A model generated the notes under the pieces. That model was given only the letters and a program-made list of their open reading frames with translations. It made no database searches and was not told where the DNA came from. The translations under genes were made by a program, and so were the position numbers. Below are positions 57,201-64,000 of a stretch of DNA of 64,000 nucleotides, in pieces; positions within the stretch are counted from its first letter, which is position 1; each line of letters opens with the position of its first letter. This DNA is from RUG626 sp051866775. GTDB lineage: Bacteria > Bacillota > Clostridia > Oscillospirales > Oscillospiraceae. Where the stretch lies: positions 1 to 64,000 of the forward strand of contig JBJDXR010000033.1 in assembly GCA_051866775.1 (NCBI GenBank), read 5' to 3'.

Positions 57201-58111
57201 GGATCCTTTTTATGGGGACGCCCGATTTTGCAGCTGAATCCCTCCGTGCTCTTATAGAAAGCGGATTTGACGTAGCGGGAGTTTTTACCCAGCCTGATAA
57301 GCCCGTGGGGCGTAAACAGAAGCTTGAAAGTCCCCCTGTGAAGGTCTTGGCGGAGAAACACGGTATACCCGTGTTTCAGCCGACGAAGCTTCGTGATGGA
57401 ACAGCGCTAAATATTATAAAAGGCCTGGCTCCTGAGCTTATTGCTGTGGTGGCATACGGACGCATACTTCCAAAGGATATACTTGATTATCCTAAATATG
57501 GATGTATCAATATTCACGGCTCCATACTGCCAAAATACCGCGGCTCCGCTCCGATACAATGGGCTGTGATCAACGGAGAGAAAGAAACTGGGGTCACCGC
57601 AATGTATATGGCCGAGGAGATGGACGCAGGTGATATAATAGAGGCCAGGCGTACCGAAATTCTCCCCGGAGAAACCTCGGGTGAGCTTTTTTCACGCCTT
57701 GCTCCGATCGGCGCCGGGCTTTTATGCGATACGATACGGAATATTCTATCAGGAAACTTTACCAGGACGCCTCAGGATAGTTCCTGCGCCACTTTTGCGC
57801 CGCCACTGACTAAAGACATGTCTGACATTTCATGGGCGCAGGAAGGCGAAAAAATCGTATCTAAAATAAACGGGCTTAATCCGTGGCCAGTGGCCTCGGC
57901 TGAAATCAACGGCACGCGATTCAAGCTTTTTGCCGCGCACAACACCCTTGAGCCTGTTAATTCCGTGCCAGGCACGATAGTTAGTGCCGGAAACGGCGGT
58001 ATTGCCATCTCGTGTACCGACGGCACAGTGACAATCACAGAGCTTCAGGCGCCGGGCGGCAAGCGCATGAAGGCAGGAGATTATTTAAGGGGACATCCGA
58101 TATGTCTATAA
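57197..58111 (+). CDS. fmt: methionyl-tRNA formyltransferase
   Basis: Formylates initiator Met-tRNA using 10-formyl-tetrahydrofolate. The 304-residue protein shows FMGTPDFAAESLRALIESG, the catalytic-region INIHGSILPKYRGSAPIQW and the tRNA-binding C-terminal domain ending QAPGGKRMKAGDYLRG. The start overlaps the def stop, and its own stop overlaps the rsmB start. Confidence 0.97.
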   Translation: MRILFMGTPDFAAESLRALIESGFDVAGVFTQPDKPVGRKQKLESPPVKVLAEKHGIPVFQPTKLRDGTALNIIKGLAPELIAVVAYGRILPKDILDYPKYGCINIHGSILPKYRGSAPIQWAVINGEKETGVTAMYMAEEMDAGDIIEARRTEILPGETSGELFSRLAPIGAGLLCDTIRNILSGNFTRTPQDSSCATFAPPLTKDMSDISWAQEGEKIVSKINGLNPWPVASAEINGTRFKLFAAHNTLEPVNSVPGTIVSAGNGGIAISCTDGTVTITELQAPGGKRMKAGDYLRGHPICL

Positions 58112-59424
58112 CGGCCAGAGAAGCCGCGCTTTCGGCACTCATCGCCTATAGAAAGCACGGGGCAAGACCGGATATGATACTTTCCGGCCTTTCTACTGAG
58201 GGAAAGCTTGATAAGCGGGACATGGCACTGGCAGTTAACATTACGGACGGCGTCCTTCAAAACGTGCTGCTGTGCGATTATTACATCAGCGCATTCAGCA
58301 GCGTTGCCGTATCAAAGCTGGAGCCTGCCATACTTGACATCCTCCGTATTTCAGTCTATCAAATATTGTTTCTCACAAAAATACCTGATCACGCGGCAGT
58401 TTCCGAAGGCGTTGAGCTTTCAAAAAAATATTCTAAGCACGCTTCGGGTCTTGTTAATGCGGTTCTGCGCAGGATTTCAGAAAACAGGAACAGTCTTCCG
58501 GAAATACGCGGCAGCGCGGAGGAAAAGCTCTCCATACGCTTCAGCCACCCCCTTTGGCTGGTAAAAAGGCTCAGTTCCGAGTTTGGTATCCACCGCTGTG
58601 AAAAAATACTCGTCGCAAACAATAGTCCAGCCCCTATAACAATACAGGTAAACACCATTAAGACTACCTCCGATGAGCTTCTCATTAAGCTGAAAGACTC
58701 AGGAATCTGCGCTGTTAAGCATCCCTTTTTGCCGGACGCGATAAATGTCAGCGGTACAGGCGCACTTGACAGCCTCGACACATTTAAGGACGGTATGTTT
58801 TATGTGCAGGACGCCGCCGCGCGCCTAGCAGTTGCCGCAGCTGACCCTCAGCCCGGAATGACCGTTTTTGACGTGTGCTCCGCCCCCGGAGGAAAGTCTT
58901 TTGCCTCTGCTGTCGCAATGAACGGCAAAGGTGAGATACACGCCTTTGATATCCACGAAAATAAAATAAAACAGATAACAGACGGCGCGCGCAGGCTTGG
59001 AATCGGCATCATTACCGCTAAATCCGCCGATGCCCGGACACTTAACAAGGAGACCGCAGGCCTTGCCGACATCGTTATCGCCGATGTTCCCTGTTCAGGC
59101 CTGGGAGTTATCCGAAAAAAGCCGGAGATCAGGTTTAAAAGTGAGGAGGAGATATCCCGACTCCCACAGATACAGCTGGATATTCTCAGAAGTGCCTCTA
59201 AGCTTGTAAAGCCCGGCGGTGTGCTTTTATATTCAACCTGCACGATCCTGAGAGGAGAAAATCAATTTGTTGCTGAGAGCTTTCTCTCTGAGACAGACGA
59301 TTTCTTCCTTGAGAGCTTTAGCCTGCCGGAGCCTTTTGGCGCATCCGATGGGATGAGCGTACTATTACCGGATGCCGCAGATACGGATGGATTTTTCATA
59401 TGCAAAATGAGACGAACAAAATAA
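58102..59424 (+). CDS. rsmB: 16S rRNA m5C967 methyltransferase RsmB
   Basis: SAM-dependent enzyme making 5-methylcytosine at position 967 (E. coli numbering) of 16S rRNA. The 440-residue protein has an N-terminal NusB-like domain (about 1-135), SAM motif DVCSAPGGKSF, the cysteine-containing ADVPCSGLGVIRKKPEIRF and the nucleophile region LLYSTCTI. The ATG at 58102 follows AAGGGGA and overlaps fmt by 10 bases. Confidence 0.95.
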   Translation: MSITAREAALSALIAYRKHGARPDMILSGLSTEGKLDKRDMALAVNITDGVLQNVLLCDYYISAFSSVAVSKLEPAILDILRISVYQILFLTKIPDHAAVSEGVELSKKYSKHASGLVNAVLRRISENRNSLPEIRGSAEEKLSIRFSHPLWLVKRLSSEFGIHRCEKILVANNSPAPITIQVNTIKTTSDELLIKLKDSGICAVKHPFLPDAINVSGTGALDSLDTFKDGMFYVQDAAARLAVAAADPQPGMTVFDVCSAPGGKSFASAVAMNGKGEIHAFDIHENKIKQITDGARRLGIGIITAKSADARTLNKETAGLADIVIADVPCSGLGVIRKKPEIRFKSEEEISRLPQIQLDILRSASKLVKPGGVLLYSTCTILRGENQFVAESFLSETDDFFLESFSLPEPFGASDGMSVLLPDAADTDGFFICKMRRTK

Positions 59425-60479
59425 CAAAGCGCGATATAAAATCCATGCTTCCGGAGGAGCTTTCCAAAGCTCTCGGCGAGCTTGGAGAGCCTGCCTTCCG
59501 TGCAAAGCAGATTTTTAAATGGCTCTGGAGCGGCGTTCGTTCCTTTGACGAGATGCTTAATATTCCGAAGAGCCTGCGATCAAAGCTTGACGATATTTTT
59601 TTCATAACCTGTCCGGTCGTTGAGAAGAAACAGGTCTCCCATATAGACGGCACAATAAAGTACCTGTGGCGGCTTGGAGACGGCAACTGCGTTGAAAGCG
59701 TGGTCATGCACTATGAGCACGGCAACACTGTCTGCGTATCATCACAGGTAGGCTGCGCCATGGGCTGCGCTTTCTGCGCCTCAACTATCGGCGGCAGGGT
59801 CAGAAATCTTGCCCCCTCCGAGATACTGGACCAGGTCATGTATTCCCAGCTTGATTCGGGTGACAAGATATCAAATATCGTCATGATGGGAATAGGGGAG
59901 CCTCTCGATAACTTTGATTCCGTCATAAAGTTCCTCACTCTTGTCAATAATCCTGATGGACTTAATATTGGCATGCGTCATATTTCACTTTCGACCTGCG
60001 GTCTCACAGAAAAAGTTGACAAACTGGCAGGTTTTAATTTACAATTAACGTTGTCTGTTTCACTGCACGCACCGGATGATGAGACGCGCTCAAAAATAAT
60101 GCCGGTAAACAAGGCCTACGGCGTTGACAAGGTGCTTGAGGCCTGCATCCGTTATTTCAAAAGGACCGGCAGGAGAATATCCTTCGAGTATGCGATGATA
60201 GACGGAGTAAATGATACACGGGACCACGCCGAGCTTCTGGCCTCTAAGCTTAAGGGCACGGGCTGCCATGTGAATCTTATACCACTTAACGAGGTTGAGG
60301 AGAGCGCGCTGCATCCGAGTAAGCCGGAGAATCTCAAGCAGTTTATATCCATTCTGCAGAAGCATGGGATAAACGTCACCGTTCGGCGTAAGCTTGGACC
60401 TGATATTAACGCTTCCTGCGGCCAGCTTCGCAGAAAGCGTGAGATAATAAATAAAGAAAAATCTGAGGGGAAGTTATGA
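59400..60479 (+). CDS. rlmN: dual-specificity RNA methyltransferase RlmN
   Basis: Radical SAM enzyme that makes 2-methyladenosine at 23S rRNA position 2503 and in some tRNAs. The 359-residue protein has the cluster motif CAMGCAFC (Cys119, Cys123, Cys126), MGIGEPLDNFD and the C-terminal catalytic cysteine region NASCGQLRRK. It overlaps rsmB by 25 bases and prpC by 4. Absence of plasmid or resistance context argues for the housekeeping RlmN rather than Cfr. Confidence 0.96.
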   Translation: MQNETNKITKRDIKSMLPEELSKALGELGEPAFRAKQIFKWLWSGVRSFDEMLNIPKSLRSKLDDIFFITCPVVEKKQVSHIDGTIKYLWRLGDGNCVESVVMHYEHGNTVCVSSQVGCAMGCAFCASTIGGRVRNLAPSEILDQVMYSQLDSGDKISNIVMMGIGEPLDNFDSVIKFLTLVNNPDGLNIGMRHISLSTCGLTEKVDKLAGFNLQLTLSVSLHAPDDETRSKIMPVNKAYGVDKVLEACIRYFKRTGRRISFEYAMIDGVNDTRDHAELLASKLKGTGCHVNLIPLNEVEESALHPSKPENLKQFISILQKHGINVTVRRKLGPDINASCGQLRRKREIINKEKSEGKL

Positions 60480-61210
60480 ATTCCTGGGCAATCACAGACA
60501 AAGGAATAGTGCGGCGGCAGAATCAGGACGCATATAATGCTTTTTGTGATAACAGCACTGGGATAGCCGTCTTTCTAGTGTGTGACGGCATGGGCGGAGC
60601 AAGAGCCGGCAATGTTGCAAGCGAATTGGCTGTCACCGTTTATTTTGAAGAAGTAAAAAAGCGCATACAAAACGAGATGTCTCTGGAGGACCTCTCAGAG
60701 CTTATGCGAAGCTCTCTTAAAACTGCCAACAGCGCCGTGTACGACCTGAGCCGAAGCGACCCCGACTGTGCCGGGATGGGCACAACGATAGTCGCCGCCT
60801 CTGTCGTTGGTTCGCTGGCATCGATACTCAATGTAGGAGACAGCAGAGCCTACCATATTTTCGACGGAAAGATACGTCAGGTGACCCGCGACCACTCCGT
60901 GGTTGAGGATATGATCCGGAGGGGCGATTTGACCCGTGAGGAAGCCATGACGCATCCGAATAAAAATCTTATTACCAGGGCCGTGGGAACGACACCTGAG
61001 GTGGAATGTGATATCTTCACATTCGATATCGCAGACGGAGACCATATACTTCTCTGTTCGGATGGGCTTTCAAACCTTGTGGCCGAGCAGGAGATCCTGT
61101 ATGAGGTCATTCATGCAGAGTCAATTGAATTCTGCTGCGAAAAGCTCCTTGGCTTGGCTATTGCAAGGGGCGCTCCGGATAACGTCACAATAGTTCTGTT
61201 CCGGAAATAA
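60476..61210 (+). CDS. prpC: PP2C-type protein phosphatase PrpC
   Basis: Metal-dependent phosphatase that reverses Ser/Thr phosphorylation by PrkC. The 244-residue protein has the PP2C motifs NQDAYNAF, LVCDGMGGARAGNVAS, LNVGDSRAYH, TRDHSVVEDMI, LCSDGLSNLV and GAPDNVTIVLF. It overlaps rlmN and precedes prkC by 40 bases; this phosphatase-kinase pair is the standard Firmicutes arrangement. Confidence 0.96.
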   Translation: MNSWAITDKGIVRRQNQDAYNAFCDNSTGIAVFLVCDGMGGARAGNVASELAVTVYFEEVKKRIQNEMSLEDLSELMRSSLKTANSAVYDLSRSDPDCAGMGTTIVAASVVGSLASILNVGDSRAYHIFDGKIRQVTRDHSVVEDMIRRGDLTREEAMTHPNKNLITRAVGTTPEVECDIFTFDIADGDHILLCSDGLSNLVAEQEILYEVIHAESIEFCCEKLLGLAIARGAPDNVTIVLFRK

Positions 61211-61250
61211 GCGAACGCGCTTTTCATTAAGCCTTTGGGAGGCAAATCAT

Positions 61251-63173
61251 ATGGACGATATGTATATAGGCAAGTTTTTGGACAATCGATATGAGATACT
61301 GGAGAAGATCGGCTCCGGCGGTATGGCCGTTGTTTACAAGGCCAGATGTCACAGGCTCAATAGGTTTGTGGCAGTTAAGATCCTAAAGAGCGACCTTGCT
61401 CAGGATCCGGATCTGCGCCGCCGTTTTCATGCCGAGTCACAAGCTGTTGCTATGCTCTCACATCCAAATATTGTCTCTGTATATGACGTAAATCACTCCG
61501 ATAACATTGATTATATCGTTATGGAGCTTATTGAAGGGATCACCCTAAAGCAATACATAAATAGAAAGGGGATCCTGAACTGGAAAGAAGCCCTGCACTT
61601 TACCACACAGATAGTAAAGGCTTTGGAGCACGCCCACTCCCGGGGGATAATCCACAGGGACATCAAGCCGCATAATATAATGATTCTAAAGGACGGCAAC
61701 GTTAAGGTCGCCGACTTTGGAATCGCTAGGCTTCTTACAACGCAAAACACACTCACACAGGAGACCCTCGGATCAGTGCATTATATTTCACCGGAGCAGG
61801 CCAAGGGCGGACAGGTTGATGCCCGTTCAGATCTGTATTCTGTCGGTGTGGTAATGTATGAGATGCTTACAAGCCGTCTGCCCTTCGAGGGAGATTCGCC
61901 TGTCTCCATAGCCATTCAGCACATTAGCTCCATACCTCTTATGCCAAGGGAGATAAATCCAGATATCCCCATCGGACTTGAGGAGATAACCATGCACGCT
62001 ATGGATCCCAATCTGGATACCAGGTACCCCTCCGCAACAGCGCTCCTTGCAGATCTTGAGGAGTTTAGGAAAAACCCCTCTGTAACATTTAATTATTCTG
62101 CAATTCCTGTTATTGTCGACGATCTTGACTCCACGAGACCGATTCCATCCGGCGCAATCTCAAACGTCAAAAGCGAACATGTTGTTAAAAAACAGAATGG
62201 GAACTCCATAAGCCGCAACCGTGTATCCGAGGAAAGCTATAAAAAGAACCGTAAGAAAGCCGGCAAGACGACTACGCTGGTTGGTATATTCTGTATCATA
62301 GTATTTCTTATTGCAATCGTCTGGTTTATGTGGAATTATGCGCTCAAAGGGTGGTTATCCCCGGAGCAGGAGGACCGCATCGATGTCCCGAATTTTGTGG
62401 GTCAAATGGTTGATAATGTCATTACAAACAGTGACTATACAATGTACTATAACTTCAAGACCGAATATGTTGAGAGTGATAAATACGCTGAGGGATATAT
62501 AATATCTCAGGATCCTGCTGCCAACAGGTCTGTTACGGTTTCCGAGACGGGTATTGATGTGACTTTGACGGTTTCCTCAGGACAGGAGACCATATTAATG
62601 CCTAATGTTATGAATATTGATTACCGTGATGCAAAGAACAAGCTTGAACAGCTGGGGCTTGACTTGGAAATCTATGTAGACTATGCGCCGAGCGATAAGT
62701 ACACAGAAGGCTACGTGATGGAGCAATTCCCAGCGGAAAACGAGGTCCTTATTAGCGGTATGAGCGTGTATATAACATACAGCACCGGTCCGGAGATTGA
62801 GACGGTCAAGGTTCCCGACCTTACGGGCTATACGGAGGCTCAGGCTATCTCAAAGCTCCAGAGCTGCGGGCTTACCTACAATGTGCTGCATGAGTATGAC
62901 GATACCGCACCCGAAGGCAAGGTATTCTTCCAAGATTACGATCCTAATGAGGAAGTACCTAAAAACACTGAGGTCACATTTTCTGTATCTCTGGGTCCCG
63001 AGATTACGGTGATTGAACCGCCTATTGAAAATAATCCGCCTACTGATCCAACGGATCCCAATTCCGGTTCAGGCGGAGAAGGCAGCGGCGGTAATGTGGG
63101 CGGTACTACTGATCCCACTGATCCCGGAGATGAAGAGCTTGGAAATGGAGAAGCAATAGAGCCGCATGGATAA
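61251..63173 (+). CDS. prkC: PASTA-domain Ser/Thr protein kinase PrkC
   Basis: Membrane receptor kinase that senses peptidoglycan fragments and controls growth, germination or stress responses. The 640-residue protein has a cytoplasmic Hanks kinase (GSGGMAVVYKA, Lys43, catalytic Asp137 in IIHRDIKPHN, DFG 155-157), a single membrane span (about 342-366), three PASTA repeats (VPNFVGQMV, MPNVMNIDY and VPDLTGYTE mark their starts) and a Pro/Gly-rich tail. Start ATG 61251 follows GGGAGG. It overlaps rsgA by 8 bases. Confidence 0.96.
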   Translation: MDDMYIGKFLDNRYEILEKIGSGGMAVVYKARCHRLNRFVAVKILKSDLAQDPDLRRRFHAESQAVAMLSHPNIVSVYDVNHSDNIDYIVMELIEGITLKQYINRKGILNWKEALHFTTQIVKALEHAHSRGIIHRDIKPHNIMILKDGNVKVADFGIARLLTTQNTLTQETLGSVHYISPEQAKGGQVDARSDLYSVGVVMYEMLTSRLPFEGDSPVSIAIQHISSIPLMPREINPDIPIGLEEITMHAMDPNLDTRYPSATALLADLEEFRKNPSVTFNYSAIPVIVDDLDSTRPIPSGAISNVKSEHVVKKQNGNSISRNRVSEESYKKNRKKAGKTTTLVGIFCIIVFLIAIVWFMWNYALKGWLSPEQEDRIDVPNFVGQMVDNVITNSDYTMYYNFKTEYVESDKYAEGYIISQDPAANRSVTVSETGIDVTLTVSSGQETILMPNVMNIDYRDAKNKLEQLGLDLEIYVDYAPSDKYTEGYVMEQFPAENEVLISGMSVYITYSTGPEIETVKVPDLTGYTEAQAISKLQSCGLTYNVLHEYDDTAPEGKVFFQDYDPNEEVPKNTEVTFSVSLGPEITVIEPPIENNPPTDPTDPNSGSGGEGSGGNVGGTTDPTDPGDEELGNGEAIEPHG

Positions 63174-64000
63174 TGGCATCATATTTAAAGCCCTTAGTGG
63201 GTTTTACTATGTAAAAAACGGCGAAGAAACGGTCCGGTGCAGAGCACGGGGCCGTTTCCGTCACGATAAGACCTCACCACTTGTGGGAGACAAGGTGTCC
63301 ATAACGATCTCCGGAGGGGGTGAGGGCGTCATTGATGAAATACTTCCCCGAAAAAATTCCTTTTCCAGACCACCGGTTGCAAACATTGATCTGATGGTAC
63401 TTGTTGTATCAAACGTAATACCTGTGACCGACCCTTTTCTGATTGACCGAATGTCTGCCATAGCAGAACATAAGGGCTGTGAAGCTGTTATTTGCATAAA
63501 TAAATGCGACCTCGACCGCGCAGATGATCTTTATAATACCTATGCGCGTTCCGGGTTTAAAACTCTGCGTACAAGCGCTGTGACCGGCGAGGGTATAGCC
63601 CAGCTTGCAGATATTCTGAACGGAAAGATATGCGCCTTCTCGGGAAATTCAGGAGTTGGTAAATCCAGCATCTTAAACGCTATCGATCCCGAGTTTTCCA
63701 TCCAAACAGGTGATATCAGTGAAAAGCTGGGGCGTGGACGCCATACCACCAGGCATGTGGAGCTTTTTGAAACACTCAGCGGGGCGATCATAGCTGATAC
63801 GCCTGGCTTTTCCTCTTTCGACGTGGACAGGATGGATATGACAGACGCCTCTCAGCTTCAATATGCCTTTCACGAGTTTATTGAATACATCCCACAGTGC
63901 AGATACACAGGCTGTTCACACATTAAAGAGGACGGCTGTGCGGTGCTTAAGGCTCTTGAGGACGGCAGAATCGCCGCCTCCCGCCACAAAAGCTACGTCA
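63166..64000 (+). CDS. rsgA: ribosome small-subunit GTPase RsgA, 3' end beyond window
   Basis: Housekeeping RsgA, which acts late in 30S assembly. The 278 codons in view show an OB-fold region (PLVGDKVSI), G4 INKCD, G5 TSAVTG, P-loop GNSGVGKSS, switch region GRGRHTTRH, G3 DTPGF and the zinc motif CRYTGCSHIKEDGC. The frame is still open at position 64000. The ATG at 63166 overlaps the prkC stop. The place after prpC-prkC is the conserved rsgA locus. A second, divergent RsgA-like protein is encoded at 14832-15866. Confidence 0.95.
   Translation, partial: MDNGIIFKALSGFYYVKNGEETVRCRARGRFRHDKTSPLVGDKVSITISGGGEGVIDEILPRKNSFSRPPVANIDLMVLVVSNVIPVTDPFLIDRMSAIAEHKGCEAVICINKCDLDRADDLYNTYARSGFKTLRTSAVTGEGIAQLADILNGKICAFSGNSGVGKSSILNAIDPEFSIQTGDISEKLGRGRHTTRHVELFETLSGAIIADTPGFSSFDVDRMDMTDASQLQYAFHEFIEYIPQCRYTGCSHIKEDGCAVLKALEDGRIAASRHKSYV

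Noticed and set aside
1..64000. CRISPR arrays, prophage, transposases or a defence island
   Set aside because: No regularly spaced direct repeats, phage structural genes, transposase or known defence proteins were recognised anywhere in the window.

Overview
The window is a stretch of chromosome from a spore-forming member of the class Clostridia. Gene content and order resemble the Oscillospiraceae and related gut lineages. The evidence is: a SpoIVFB-type protease and GerW/YtfJ; a fused IspH-ribosomal protein S1 gene; the orders tig-clpP-clpX-lon-engB, scpA-scpB-DUF2953-ytfJ-dacF-rluB and gmk-rpoZ-priA-def-fmt-rsmB-rlmN-prpC-prkC-rsgA; and small clostridial families (DUF1540, DUF4364, DUF5685, DUF3048). 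The genus cannot be read from the sequence. Most genes are on the + strand in tightly packed, often overlapping operons. Only DUF4364, DUF2935, DUF1540, a small pseudogene and a tRNA-Pro lie on the - strand.

Layout. 0.2-7.5 kb: glmM, a left-handed beta-helix acetyltransferase-like gene, an ABC exporter pair, and the complete proline pathway proB-proA-proC. 7.5-12.4 kb: singly transcribed genes (DUF4364 regulator, DUF3048 lipoprotein-like protein, MarR-TauE pair, VanW, shikimate kinase), most closed by clear intrinsic terminators. 12.4-16.7 kb: an accessory-looking segment with a cluster of inverted repeats, a DUF2935 gene, a frameshifted small membrane-protein pseudogene, and a TetR / second RsgA-like GTPase / methyltransferase operon. 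That operon has different codon usage and sits against the 3' end of tRNA-Pro(CGG). 16.9-25.3 kb: an M23 protein with a SpoIVFB-like protease, a TIGR03960 radical SAM protein with a DUF2344 partner, pfkA, then rplS-lepB-rbgA-rnhB-yraN. 25.3-34.4 kb: thrC, a small DUF1540 gene, a phosphoesterase, and the protein quality-control set tig, clpP, clpX, lon followed by engB. 34.4-45 kb: a site-2 protease, condensin partners scpA-scpB, sporulation and cell-wall genes, an RpiR regulator, an HI0933-type flavoprotein, cmk, plsC and ispH-S1. 45-50 kb: ispD-ispF, a DUF3343/cysteine desulfurase-like pair, and cdaA-cdaR for c-di-AMP. 50-64 kb: a structured intergenic region, a Cys-rich DUF5685/J-domain pair, then yicC-remA-gmk-rpoZ-priA-def-fmt-rsmB-rlmN-prpC-prkC and the housekeeping rsgA, cut by the window end.

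Most of the window is housekeeping: translation, protein turnover, isoprenoid and wall precursors, chromosome segregation and signalling by Ser/Thr phosphorylation and c-di-AMP. No CRISPR array, prophage, insertion sequence or obvious defence cassette was seen. The items most worth a second look are the TetR-controlled RsgA paralogue/methyltransferase operon, the structured region upstream of DUF5685, the inverted-repeat cluster beside DUF2935, the ribosome-binding site displayed in a hairpin loop ahead of rplS, and the lack of a well-placed standard start codon for lepB and priA. All functional statements rest on motif and family recognition by eye, without database searches.
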